Shown: positions 22,650-34,756 of the stretch, piece after piece
Numbering within the stretch: position 1 is the stretch's first letter
Layout: every line of letters starts with the position of its first letter
Assembly: GCA_951802425.1 (NCBI GenBank)
Contig: OX637798.1
Coordinates: 682,001-746,000 of the forward strand
DNA from: Clavaria fumosa
Lineage: Eukaryota > Basidiomycota > Agaricomycetes > Agaricales > Clavariaceae
Reading direction: 5' to 3'
Length of the DNA: 64,000 nt
The notes under the pieces: generated by a model
Seen by the model: the letters and a program-made list of their open reading frames with translations, nothing else
What the model was told of the DNA's origin: nothing
Database searches by the model: none
Made by a program: the position numbers and the translations under genes

Positions 22650-23609
22650 AACCACGTAGACGCCTCCCACTACACCGTAGACTGGACGCTGTATTGCTGA
22701 GGCGACACGACCTTGTTCATCGGCAAGATCTCGTACGAACCCACCATGCGCCTCAAATTCGAGACGCCGGTGTTCCACCCGGCTATCGCCAGATCAGCAC
22801 GTACTTGGGATTTTACGACACGCAGCACTGGAGCGATATCCTGACGAACGTCGTGCACGCCATCGTGGATCCCGAGTACCTATCTCGTACGGCTTATATT
22901 GCTTCAACGACGACGCCGTCGTCCTGCTCCGCCAGCAGCCGGCCTCGTTTGGCCAGTTTGTCTCTTGCCACACCCAGACGCGTGTATTCGAGCTCGACGA
23001 GGAGTACGGCAGCCAGGAGCTCCTCAACCTCTCCCCACAGTCCGCAGGGCTCTACATCGAGGGGAAGCGCCACGCAATCGGGCTTCTGAAAGGCATGGTC
23101 CACCGTGACCGGCTAGGACAGCTAGACCTCGTAATCACGCGATTTGAGGCAGCGTGCGCCAACAACGACTTAGAAGACGTGTCGAGGGCAGCGCGCGCCC
23201 TTGCCGAGCTTTATTTCGAACGCTCGGGCCCGCGACCCGCACCACGACTCTTGCTACAACCCTCGTCTCCGAACGTACGGCCCCCGTCGCCCGAATGTCG
23301 CGATGTGCGAGAACGCATAGCAAGATGCACCCATCGGTTCCAAATCTTTCTCAAAACTGTGACAGGGGCAACTTACACATTTGATGTTGGGGATGACTTA
23401 AGGATAAAGAAGGCATACCCATGTCTGAACAGAGAATCTTGTACGCTGGCAAACAACTCGAGATTGGACGGGTCCTAAGCGGTATGTTTTACTGCTGCTC
23501 TGCCTATGTATTGTTGCCGGAACGACTCTTGACTTGTATAGATTATGGTATCCAGAAAGAGAGCACCCTCCATCTGGTGATTCGACTGTATGGGGGTCAT
23601 GAATCTTGA
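22650..23609 (+). pseudogene. Broken gene: E2-like fold fragment followed by a ubiquitin-like domain
   Basis: The C-terminal part is plainly ubiquitin-derived. FQIFLKTVTGATYTFDV (23338-23388) resembles the ubiquitin N-terminus. In another frame are [20 protein letters not shown] and, across a 60-nt intron (23482-23541), [19 protein letters not shown] ending in GGHES. A deletion plus frameshift removes the helix region in between. Upstream, in two frames, KFETPVFHP and HWSDILTNVVHAIVDPEY resemble the strand-4 and post-active-site helix of ubiquitin-conjugating (E2) folds. No active-site Cys is visible. A further stretch (about 22890-23330) is coding-like but unknown. At least three frame changes and one stop make it a pseudogene, unless the frames hide sequencing errors. 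Ubiquitin identity is strong; the E2 call is tentative. Confidence 0.6.
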
Positions 23610-24856
23610 ATGTCCCGTATCGCCACGATACTTGGACGCATTCGGCAGGGAAACTGTAATTCTGTGTGTTATACTCAGTACGTTAGTGGATGCGGTTCTG
23701 GGGACGGGATCTACCTTTGGCGTGCCTGGTAGCCGAATTGGATATAAGATATATGAAAATTTACGACGCAGAAGTTCTCAGGACAACACACGCCGGGTTT
23801 CGAAACGGAAGTTCCTGTTTCGCGACAAGAAGATTACGCTATGATCCGAGAAATACTCGAGCCATATTGCGGTGTGCAAGACCCTAGATGAGTGGTTGTA
23901 GGATTCATTAGTGCAAAAATCCATTTCAATGGCCTCCGGGATCGTCTGCATCAGTCCCATGCGCAGAACTGGGGCCTTACATACGTATGTCGTGGCGATA
24001 CACGCCCGACGGACAACACCAAGCATCACCATAATGCCCTTCAGATAGGCTTCTCGGAGATCGAGCGTCCCTTGCACCATGTGATCGTGGCATAAGATGG
24101 CCTACGCTGCACAGCTCAGAGCTCCTTTCCCGCGAGAGCAGCTCCTGCGGGCGGCGCATCAGATCCAGACGGGGACGGGATTACGTGTGCCCCTCAGCAT
24201 GTTGCGCTCTACCGGGGCGGAAGACACCGGTCTGCCTTACCGTAAGACGACAGCACGAACGGGGCGACTCGATCACGACGGAACGACCCTGCCACCGCCA
24301 CCGCCCTCTGGTGCGTCATGCTGCCTTACGTGTGCGGCGCCGCGCACTGCATCGTGGAGGGGTGGATGGGGGGAAGAAAGAATAGACGGGGCGTGGTTCC
24401 ATGCGGTTGCTGAGCACAGCCCAGCGGCAAGGGCGCCCGCCCTGTAATTACGCGTCATTTTTGTACCACTCGTGTTTCTCACGCGTGCGCCAACGTCGAG
24501 TCGAGTCGAGTCCTGTCGTCGATGCCGATGTTCAGCGAACGAACGACTCGCGGATGAGAGTGAGTGGGGTGTGGCGAGGCCCGTCTTCTCGTTGTTGCGA
24601 TGTGTCAGGGTGTGGTGGTATGATGGTAATGACGCGCCCGAGCCAAGCTCACGGATGCATGTCACGGATGCTGAGCGCTGATCCCTTTTGAGAAAATCTG
24701 ACCCCAAACAGCCCTTCTTCATCACCCATCTTCTCCCGGTCCGCCTCCGCTTCTCCAATCCACGTTCATAAAAGAGAGCGCACAACTGCATCCGCAGGCC
24801 AAAAGGCAACCGAGCAAACGACCCGAAAGAAAAAAAAAAACACGCACACAAAAAAA
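23610..24856. other. Intergenic, no gene supported; 5' leader of next gene
   Basis: GC-rich patches contain open frames without recognisable domains. The last 40 bp before 24857 are A-rich (AAAGAAAAAAAAAA, then ACAAAAAAA before ATG), a usual fungal 5' leader. A GTCGAGTCGAGTCGAGTC microsatellite-like run lies near 24493. Confidence 0.5.
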
Positions 24857-26156
24857 ATGTTGCCAGCGCCAACGCCAAGACTGTCCTTCACCGGCTTCGC
24901 CTCGTGCACACACCTCCTTCTCCTGTTCTCCCTGCTCGCGGGAGGCGTCCTGGGTGTTACCGTTCACACCGTGAGTTCGCGTCCGAGCGCCGGGTCCCTG
25001 CTTCATTGCTATCTTTTGGCGGGCGCTGATGCGAGCCCCTCTCTCCCACGTCATCGCCTTCGCTTGCGCACACCCACACTCCAACAACAGATCCAGGTAG
25101 GCCTCATTGGCACCTCGTTTGAGCCCCCGGTCGTCCCGGTCGCTGCGAAGGGCGACGTCGTGCAGTTCGTCTTCACCACCGCGTGCGTGCGTCCCCCTCC
25201 CTACTCTGTGCCCTCCCTCCATTGACGCCGTGTGTCTCCCCATCCGCACCCGCGACGTGACGTGCCTCTCGTCTGCACCCGCGCCGTGCCCCTGCTGTGC
25301 TATCCGTATTCTCGTACTGCTTTTGCCGCATGTGGTCACCAGCCTCCACAGCGTCGTGCAATCGAGCGCGGATGCGCCGTGCACGCCGCTGCAGGGCGGG
25401 TTCAACAGCGGCATCGTCAACCTGACGAGCACCGCGCTCCCGCGCACGGTGCTCACGTGGGACCTCACCGTCGTGGATGACACGCAGCGTGCGTCCTCTC
25501 ACTCCTTTACGTGGACACAGATGATGACTGGGGGGTGGTGACCCCACAGCGATATGGTTCTTCTGCGAGGTCCTCCGCCCCGAGCCGCACTGCAACTCTG
25601 GGATGGTCGGGTGTGTCTTGTCGCCCGTTTCCTCTCGCGCACGCACTCATTCCCCCCCGCTTTCTGCAGCGTGATCAACCCGCCGAGCAACCCGCCTGCG
25701 GTGGCGTCGACGCTCAGCCCGACGACAATCAACGTGGCTTTCCGGAGCTTTGAGGCGGCCGCGAGCACCGCAACGCTCACGCCTTCAGTGCGTCCTCTCT
25801 CTCTCATACACACACATACGCGCGCTCGCATGTTAGACGAAAGCTGATTTGGTTGGCAGCCTGTGCCGACGGTGCTCACGTCTGGTATCGGCGCGGTGGC
25901 CGCCGGGCCGCCCTCGACGAGTGGCGTGGACGCATCAGCGACGCTGACGCCACCGCCAGAAACGACAACGACAACATTGTCATCGTCGTCGTTGTCGTCG
26001 TCGTCGTCACTGTCGACGACGAATGTGGCGGCAGCGCAGACGACTAGCGTGGCGCCGTCCTCGAGCGGTGCGTCCGGTCCGACTCGCGCAGGCGCGTACG
26101 CGCTGTTGACATGTGTAGTGGCGGTGGTGTTTGTGTTTTGTGCGTCGATTCCGTGA
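24857..26156 (+). CDS. Secreted cupredoxin-domain protein with Ser/Thr-rich, GPI-type C-terminus (275 aa)
   Basis: Six exons inferred: 24857-24970, 25091-25182, 25343-25488, 25550-25610, 25670-25787 and 25860-26156. A signal peptide (THLLLLFSLLAGGVLG) is followed by a cupredoxin fold: VGLIGTSFEPP, GDVVQFVF, LHSVVQSS, GGFNSGIV, IWFFCE and PHCNSGMVG. The candidate copper ligands His, Cys, His and Met are all present. After it comes a Thr/Ser-rich stalk and a hydrophobic tail (AYALLTCVVAVVFVFCASIP) as in GPI-anchored proteins. Fungal 'extracellular serine-rich' cupredoxins sit at the cell surface; their role is not settled. Intron 2 (160 nt) is longer than the others. The gene is paralogous to the next one, with the same intron positions. 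Confidence 0.85.
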
Positions 26157-27218
26157 TTGTGGGGTCGTTGTATGTGCTGCCCTGCCCTATGGATTATTAT
26201 TAATGTGCCTTGTACCTGTGGACGCTTCATTGGGAAAGCGTTCTCTTTCTTACTTTCTGTTCTGTTTACTAATTAATAATGGACAACAATCCCATGTTTT
26301 TAAGCAAGCATGGCAAGCACATCTGAGCAGGGATGCACGATGGCATGTTTTTACATTATCGGAATCCGGGAGCGGTTAGGGACTCTAACACATTCTCACC
26401 ACTCACCACCCTGTGCTTTGAGGCGGTGAATTATTCCCACCGAACTCGGGCACAACCCTTTCACCGAAGCATCATTCCATGATTATCTCCAATAGGAGGT
26501 TAAGGTGAGGTGGAGCGTGCCAGTCTCTTCCTGATGCGATGATGGATAGACGAGAGACGGTTGGAGTCTCTCCCTGATGCGATGATGGACGGCCGAGTAA
26601 TAGTTGTACGAGAGACGAGTATTGCCGTTGTGGTTGATTATTAGCATTGGTCACTCTAATCCACTCCACCGACCGATTCAATGCTAACACTCAAAATGAC
26701 CCACATTGCTGCGCTTACGTTCCGTTATGTTATTCGTTATTCCACCCACGTTGTTTGGGCGCTCTTTTTTTTTTCTCTCTCGGTTGCAACTCGCTGAACA
26801 TGGTGGTGTGGTGGTGTGGTGTAACTGACCCTGGCCTAGCTTGGCTATTTCAAAGTTGGTCACCCGCGCCCTCCCCTTCTCTTCGCTCGCAATTAGCACT
26901 GCTTAATTCCTTTGCTCACCGAGAACCGGGCTAGTTTGGTAAGTATCTAATCTCTTATTAATTTTCTTTTTTAACTCCCAAAATGCCGTGATTGATTGTG
27001 ATAAAATCAGTCGTAAAACTGTACAGAAATACTTTGAATCACCACCAATAACTCACCAAATTTGGGTTCCATTCTCTTCTTCTTTCCACACATTGCTACC
27101 CCTTCCCTCTTCTTCCTCCTATCCCGCCCATCTCTATTACTCGCAGTCCTCACTAGCTTGCCGTCCTCTCGTCATCCCTGACGGTTAAGCTGACTGGGAA
27201 AGGAACCCATCTTGCGTC
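26157..27218. other. Intergenic between the cupredoxin genes
   Basis: Holds a short direct repeat around GATGCGATGATGGA (about 26533-26592) and a CT-rich block at 27070-27140, typical just upstream of fungal transcription starts. No gene seen. Confidence 0.55.
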
Positions 27219-29355
27219 ATGTCACGCCTGCGCACCTCCTCTCGTCATTGTCTCAAGGCCATCTGGCTCGCAGCAGCCGTTGCGACCACTGCGCTTGGTG
27301 CAACGACCCATCAGGTAAGTCTGCGATAGCGTTGGCGTTGATGTCACGCAATGTCTGACGTGCCCCACCCCATTCTTCCCCTCGGCCTTGTCGCCGCTCA
27401 CGTCGTCGTCGCCATCTCCTTGCCATCCTAACCGACCCAACTAATACCATCCGCAACGCCTCGCATGCCTCGCAAACACCCCCAGGTAATGGTGGGCGCA
27501 TCAGGCAGCTTCTTCGACCCAGGGTACATCCTCGCAGCGAAGGGCGACACCGTGACCTACATCTTCAGCGCCGGGTACGTGTGTTCCCATCACATCAACT
27601 AAAAATATGTAATTGTTTAATAACAACGTGTTCGTTCTTGTCCTTGCAGCGTGCACAGCGTCGTACAGAGCACCCTCGATGCGCCATGCACGTTCATGCC
27701 CGGTGGGTTCAACAGCGGCACCATCGTCGCGACCAACTTCTCCGTTCCGCGCATGTCATGGGACCTCATCATCACCGACGACACCCAGCGTGCGTCTCCC
27801 CCTCCTGATCTTCGTATCTGTGCGTGGGGGTGGCTTGTCTAATTGTTGTCATGTTGCTTTGCAGCTATATGGTACTTCTGCGAGACGACAAGACCGGGAT
27901 CGCATTGTAATGCTGGCATGGTTGGGTGCGCCTCTCCCCCCTTCATCTCATCTCCACGAATTGTCTTCCTCATCCTGTCTCTAGTGTGATTAACCCTCCC
28001 AACGTAGCCTCTTTCTACTCCTGGCAGTCTGCCGCAAAACTAGCCACGGGCACGCCCACCGTACGTCCTCTCTATTAGGCGCACAATTCCCAACTGATCA
28101 CCCGTATTGACAGCCCGTATTTACATTTGTCCCCATCGGCGTAGGCGCGTACGCAGGCGGCCCACCATCCATCACGTCAGGCGCGCCCACGCCCTCCCCG
28201 CCTCCCCCTAGCGGGAGCAGCCCACCCTCCACCACGTCCGCGCCCCCCAGCACCACCAGCACCAGCACCTCAACGACCCCCAGCCCCACCAACACTGCGT
28301 CCTCCTCGCGCACGACGTCCTCACGGCGGCCCGTCGACAAAGCCGCGATCGCGGGCGGGGTCGTAGGCGGGGTCGTCGCGCTCGGCGTCATCGCCGTGCT
28401 CGCGGCGCTGCTGTACCGCACGCACCGCCGCCTGCGCGAGGGCGCGCGTGTCGGTGTCGAGAAGGGGAAGGAGTACGAGGGCACGGATGAGGGCGAGCCG
28501 AGTCACCACCGCCCGACGCTGGGCAGCAGCCCTGCGAGTCCCGCCACGGGCCCTGGCGGCGGCGGCGGCGGTGGCGATGGCGCGGGCTTGGCCAACGGAC
28601 ACGCGGATACGACCGTGTCACCGAGTTACTTCACACCGATCCTGCAGGAGGGCCCGCTGACGCCGCAGGCGCGCGGTGCGGCGCTAGGCGCGGTGAGCCA
28701 GGGACTGACGCGTTCGACGCCGTCGTCGCAGCCGCCCCCGCAGCTGCCGCACTCACCAGAGCTGCCGATCATACTGGGCGCGCTGTATTCGCCTGAGCGG
28801 CCGCATCGGACGCCGCCGCCGCCGCTGCCGGACTCGCCCACGCCGGGGTACTCGCAGCCTGGGTACGGGTATCCCGAGTACGGGCATGGGCGGGGGAACG
28901 CGGGCTATGGGTACGACCCGTATGGCGAGGGAGACGTCGCCTCGCCGGTGCCGATGCCGATGCCGGGGGAGGGCCGGCACTTGGACCAGCTGGGGCTGCG
29001 GCTCCTTGCACGGGAGGTCGCGGCGCTGATAGGGACGCCCAGCGGGAGTGGGGTGAGCATCAGCGGGCGGCCCGGGAGCAGTGGCGACGGCATCGTCGTC
29101 GGTAGCAGCGGGAGAAGCGGGCGCCGGCCGGGGACGGGGACGACTGTGGGCGAGACGCCGGCGCCGCGGGCAATGCCGCTGCCGATGGCGATGCCCTTTG
29201 GGTACGACGATGGAGGCGGGGCTTCGGCGCGCGGGGGCGGGGGCGAGTACGACGGTGCTGGGGGGGAGTATGGGGAGCAGGGGGAGAAGGTGATGCCCCC
29301 GCCGGACATGCCGCGCGAGCCGTCGCCTGGGCCGCCGGGGTATCAGCCGCATTGA
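27219..29355 (+). CDS. Cupredoxin-domain membrane protein with long Gly/Pro-rich cytoplasmic tail (567 aa)
   Basis: Six exons inferred: 27219-27314, 27486-27574, 27650-27789, 27865-27925, 27985-28060 and 28114-29355. Signal peptide AIWLAAAVATTALG. Cupredoxin motifs are VGASGSFFDPG, GDTVTYIFS, VHSVVQST, GGFNSGTI, IWYFCE and SHCNAGMVG, with His, Cys, His and Met present. A Ser/Thr/Pro stalk follows. One transmembrane helix (AAIAGGVVGGVVALGVIAVL, about 28342-28413) is followed by basic RTHRRLREG and about 310 residues of Gly/Pro/Ser-rich tail with GYGYPEYGHG-type motifs. Exon phases match the upstream paralogue exactly up to exon 6, where the two diverge (anchor type). No disruptions. Confidence 0.85.
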
Positions 29356-29810
29356 CGACGGGTGAATGCTGAGTGTGCTGAGTGCTGTGCTGTGCCGTGA
29401 TGATGGGACGGCTTGGATGCTTTCGTTTCCTTGCATGCTGCTTGTTTGCTTGCTTTCACCCGAACATCACCCCCCTGCAACGACATGACGCGTTTCTTTG
29501 TTTCTTTGTTTCCTCTCTATGTTCGTCTTATGATGATACATATATCTCTTCTTTTCCCTTCTTTTCCTTTGGGGACAGTGTACGAAGATGACCATTTTTT
29601 TCTTACAATAGATTTCTAAATACAAAATTTAAAGCCCAAGCCATGCGGTCGAGATGGTCATGTGGTTCTTGGCGTTATGTCAGTGTCACACATCAATCAT
29701 TCAATGTACCGCATGTCACACTACCGCAGTCAGTGCGGACCTTGCTCTGCGCCATCGATAAGCTCCAATCCTCGTCGCGCTCAACATTTCGTGCCGCCGC
29801 ACCCCTCACC
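29356..29810. promoter_or_regulatory. Intergenic; right half is the duplicated 5' flank of NLR 2
   Basis: 29356-29640 is the T/C-rich 3' flank of the cupredoxin gene. From about 29650 to the ATG at 29811 the sequence mirrors 22399-22560, so it is the other copy of the NLR promoter. Confidence 0.6.
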
Positions 29811-32800
29811 ATGGCACAGGGTATCACTGGTGAGGATTTACCCTCACTAAACGAAGATCATACTACAGCAAGTGAGTGGTTTGCGAGGCTGTAGGGCCGT
29901 TTTATCTCGCTTACAGCCCGATCTCTTGTAGACATTGAGAGGGCGACTGGCATGCCACCGGTGTCCTTGGTCGTGCAACAGACATTTGATCACTCAAATA
30001 TATGTGAGTCAATGTGAGAAGCTTATCCCTCCCCCCAATGCCTAACAAACTGTTGTAGTTGCCAGAGATGTCGGGTCTCATAACCTCACCATCGGTGCAC
30101 TCCACATCCATCAAAGTGAGCTTGAATGAATGAACCTTTGTACTCTTGACCTGACTGGCCTGACTTGCCAATGTAGCCCTGTTCAATTCTCCTTCTTCTG
30201 CACAGTTCCAGTCACAAGACACATTCCTAGGGATGCCCTCCCCCAGCCCAATTTTCACCGGGCAGAGGTCATACCTCGAGAAACTCAAATGTCATTTCGG
30301 CCCACGTGAGGGAGAATTTCTCCCTAGACGGCTCTTTCTCCTCTATGGAATGGGAGGTATCGGCAAGACTCAGATTTGTCTGAAGTTCATTGAGGAAAAT
30401 CCAAAGCTGTGTGTGGATTGACATCGTACTTACATTGCTTGATTACTTACCATTCTGAACAGGTTCTGGAGAGTCTTCTGGATTGATGCAACCAGCCCCG
30501 ACACAATCGAGCAGTCTATCAAAGATATTGCTCATGATCATGCTGCCCAAGCATCTGGAGTTGAGAACTCTGTGCGCTCAATTCTCTTGTGGATATCCTT
30601 GATGAGACAGGAGTGGTTGCTTGTTTATGATAATGCAAGTGACCCTGGTACCGTGAAGAAGTATATACCTGCAAACAACCGAGGCAATGTGCTCATCACC
30701 AGCCGGAATCCAGTCATGCATGGACTGGTAAATCCTCGGGACTCAATCGAAGTGGACCAGATGGGGAAGGAGGATGCGGTCACTCTCCTTCTGAGTGCGA
30801 GCCATCGCAGTGATACTGGTGAACTAAGGCAGATAGCATGCTCTATTGTGGAAACCTTATGCTACTTGCCTCTCGCGGTTGACCAAGCTGGTGCAGCCAT
30901 TGCAAGTGGTCTATGTGATGTGGGGGATTACCTTGAGCAGTATGAGAGACACCGTCAGGAGTTGTTGGATAATCCTTCATTCGAGGGGGCATCCAACTAT
31001 GGGCAAGCAGTTTATGGGACATGGGAACTGTCAGTCACAGAGATAGAAGCCAGGGCACAGGGCAGGAGCAAAAGAGGGGAGGCCCTAGCAGCTTCAAGTG
31101 CACTTCTCCTGCTACAGATATTTGCCTGCCTCCATCATGAAAACATTCCAGAAATGATGTTTAGAAATGCGGCAAAAGAGATAGCTTTGGGTGGGTCACA
31201 AAAAAACAATGCAAGAAGTAGCTGGGAGCAGTTGCTTAAAGATTCAGTACATTGGTCCAACATATTGCATGTTGACCATGCAGGCAACTGGGACAATTTC
31301 ATTTTTAGGAAAGCAATTGAGCTGTTGATATCATTTTCACTTGTGAAATGCAGCAGCTCTGGAAGACTGTACTCCCTGCATCCACTGGTACATCAGTGGT
31401 GCCAAGACAGATGTTCCAAAGAAGAGAAAGAGTCAAAATATGGTTCTGTTGACACTTTGGTGTGCCACTCAATCACATTTGGGGAAGCTAGCTCTGATTA
31501 TGCCTTTCGTCAATCACTACTGCCACACATAAAAATCATCAACCTACATACACAAAGAGAATATGCAATTGAGGACATTGGAAAATGGGAGAAACTGACA
31601 TTAGTGTACTATGAAAATGGACAGTTTGAGGAGGCAGAGAAGGCTTCTGTGTGTGCAATGGAGAGCCAAAGGAGGGAGCTTGGCCCAGAACACCCAGATA
31701 CTCTGACAAGCATGAACAATTTGGCAACCACATATTGGGCTCAGGGGAAGAACAATGAAGCAGAGGAGCTGCAAGTTCATGCTGTGGAAGCCAGTAAGAG
31801 AGTGCTTGGCCCAGAACATCCACACACTTTGATAAGCATTAACAATTTGGCATCCACATATTCAGCTCAGGGGAAGAACAATGAAGCAGAGCAGCTGATG
31901 GTTCATGCCACGGAAGCCAGTAAGAGAGTGCTTGGCCCAGAACATCCAGACACTCTTTCAAGCATTAACAATTTGGCATCCACATATTCAGCTCAGGGGA
32001 AACACAATGAAGCAGAGCAGCTGAGGGTTCATGTCATGGAAGCCAGGAAGAGAGTGCTTGGCCCAGAACATCCAGACACTTTGACAAGTATTAGCAGCCT
32101 GGCATCCACATATTCAGCTCAGGGGAAACACAATGAAGCAGAGGAGCTGAAGGTTCATGCCATGGAAGCCAGTAAGAGAGTGCTTGACCCAGAACATCCA
32201 GACACTCTTTCAAGCATTAACAATTTGGCATCCACATATTCAGCTCAGGGGAAACACAATGAAGCAGAGGAGCTGCAAGTTCATGCTGTGGAAGCCAGGA
32301 ACAGAGTGTTTGGCCCAGAACATCCAGACACTCTTTCAAGCATTAACGATTTGGCATCCACATATTTGGCTCAGGGGAAGCACAATGAAGCAGAAAAGCT
32401 GCAAGTTCATGTCATGGAAGCCAGGAAGAGAGTGCTTGGCCCAGAACATCCATCCACTCTTTCAAGCATTAACAATTTGGCATCCACATATTTGGCTCAG
32501 GGGAAGCACAATGATGCAGAGGAGCTGCAGGTTCATGTTGTGGAAGCCAGTAAGAGAGTGCTTGGCCCAGAACATCCAGAAACTCTGACAAGCATTAACA
32601 ATTTGGCATCCACATATTCAGCTCAGGGGAAGCACAATGAAGCAGAGCAGCTGATGGTTCATGCCATGGAAGCCAGTAAGAGAGTGCTTGGCCCAGAACA
32701 TCCATTCACTCTTTCAAGCATTAACAATTTGGCATCCACATATTTGGCTCAGGGGAAGCACAATGAAGCAGAGGAGCTGATGGTTCATGCTGTGGAAGCC

Positions 32801-34756
32801 AGTAAGAGAGTGCTTGGCCCAGAACATCCATCCACTCTTTCAAGCATTGGCAATTTGGCATCCACATATTTGGCTCAGGGGAAGCACAATGAAGCAGAGG
32901 AGCTGCAGGTTCATGCTGTGGAAGCCAGGAAGAGAGTGCTTGGCCCAGAACATCCATCCACTCTGACAAGCATTAACAATTTGGCATACACATATTTGGC
33001 TCAGGGGAAGCACAATGAAGCAGAGGAGCTGCAGGTTCATGTCATGGAAGCCAGAAAGGGAGTGTTTGGCCCAGAACATCCAGACACTCTTTCAAGCATT
33101 AACAATTTGGCATTCACATATTCAGCTCAGGGGAAGCACAATGAAGCAGAGGAGCTGAAGGTTCATGTCATGGAAGCTAGGAAGAGAGTGCTTGGCCCAG
33201 AACATCCATTCACTCTTTCAAGCATTAACAATTTGGCATCCACATATTTGGCTCAGGGGAAGCACAATGATGCAGAGGAGCTGCAGGTTCATGCCATGGA
33301 AGCCAGTAAGAGAGTGCTTGGCCCAGAACATCCAGACACTCTGATAAGCATTAACAATTTGGCATACACATATTTGGCTCAGGGGAAGCACAATGAAGCA
33401 GAGGAGCTGCAGGTTCATGTCATGGAAGCCAGAAAGGGAGTGTTTGGCCCAGAACATCCAGACACTCTTTCAAGCATTAACAATTTGGCATTCACATATT
33501 CAGCTCAGGGGAAGCACAATGAAGCAGAGGAGCTGAAGGTTCATGTCATGGAAGCTAGGAAGAGAGTGCTTGGCCCAGAACATCAATCCACTCTTTCAAG
33601 CATTAACAATTTGGCATCCACATATTTGGCTCAGGGGAAGCACAATGATGCAGAGGAGCTGCAGGTTCATGCCATGGAAGCCAGTAAGAGAGTGCTTGGC
33701 CCAGAACATCCAGACACTCTGATAAGCATTAACAATTTGGCATCCACATATTTGGCTCAGGGGAAGCACAATGAAGCAGAGGAGCTGCAGGTTCATGCCA
33801 TGGAAGCCAGTAAGAGAGTGCTTGGCCCAGAACATCCAGACACTCTGATAAGCATTAACAATCTGGCATCCACATATTTGGCTCAGGGGAAGCACAATGA
33901 AGCAGAGGAGCTGAAGGTTCATGCCATGGAAGCCTGGAAGAGAGTGCTTGGCCCAGAACATCCAGACACTCTGACAAGCATTAACAATTTGGCATACACA
34001 TATTCAGCTCAGGGGAAGAACAATGAAGCAGAGCAGCTGAGAGTTCATGCCATGGAAGCCAGTAAGAGAGTGCTTGGCCCAGAACATCCAGACACTCTGA
34101 CAAGCATGAACAATTTGGCATACACATATTCAGCTCAGGGGAAGCACAATGAAGCAGAGGAGCTGAAGGTTCATGTTATGGAAGCTAGGAAGAGAGTGCT
34201 TGGCCCAGAACATCCAGACACTCTGATAAGCATTAACAATTTGGCATCCACATATTTAGCTCAGGGGAAGAACAATGAAGCAGAGCAGCTGATGGTTCAT
34301 GCCATGGAAGCCTGGAAGAGAGTGCTTGGCCCAGAACATCCAGACACTCTGACAAGCATGAACAATTTGGCATACACATATTCAGCCCAGGGGAAGCACA
34401 ATGAAGCAGAGCAGCTGAAGGTTCATGTTATGGAAGCTAGGAAGAGAGTGCTTGGCCCAGAACATCCCAACACTCTGACAAGTATTCGCTGTCTGGCATC
34501 CACATATGCAGCTCTGGGGAAGTATAATGAAGCAGGAGAGCTAATGGTTCATGTCATGGAAGCCCTGGCAATTTATCCAGATAGTGCCTCATCCAGTGAC
34601 AATGATCCACATGAAGAGTCTGAGATGTGGTATGATGCTACAGAGGAACTTGCTATTGCTACATCCAACATCAACTTGAATGGTAAGGATGAGGGGTCTG
34701 AAATATGGTATGATGCCAGGGAGGAGCTTGATCCCCTTTCCCATTCCCAATCATGA
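29811..34756 (+). CDS. NLR-type protein 2: NB-ARC plus 23 TPR repeats (1571 aa)
   Basis: Exons 29811-29871, 29932-30003, 30059-30115, 30177-30408 and 30463-34756. Introns of 60, 55, 61 and 54 nt sit at the same places as in the paralogue. The exon-4 acceptor at 30176 (not the later CAG at about 30207) keeps the frame. P-loop GMGGIGKT at residues about 121-128, kinase-2 EWLLVYDNAS, GNVLITSRNP, LPLAVDQAGA. Twenty-three tandem 42-aa TPR units run from residue about 545 to 1511. A three-unit block is duplicated (units 12-14 and 15-17). The tail holds ESEMWYDATEEL and GSEIWYDAREEL. Family knowledge: STAND ATPases with superstructure-forming repeats act as cytosolic sensors. No N-terminal effector domain is recognised, so the output of signalling is unknown. 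Intact. Confidence 0.9.

Noticed and set aside
23610..24447. Genes in the GC-rich stretch after the ubiquitin relic
   Set aside because: Short overlapping frames in all phases, no start context, splice logic or recognisable motif.
24273..25483. Minus-strand frames of 201 and 253 aa over the first cupredoxin gene
   Set aside because: They cross the exons and introns of a gene with clear domain motifs; no homology signs.
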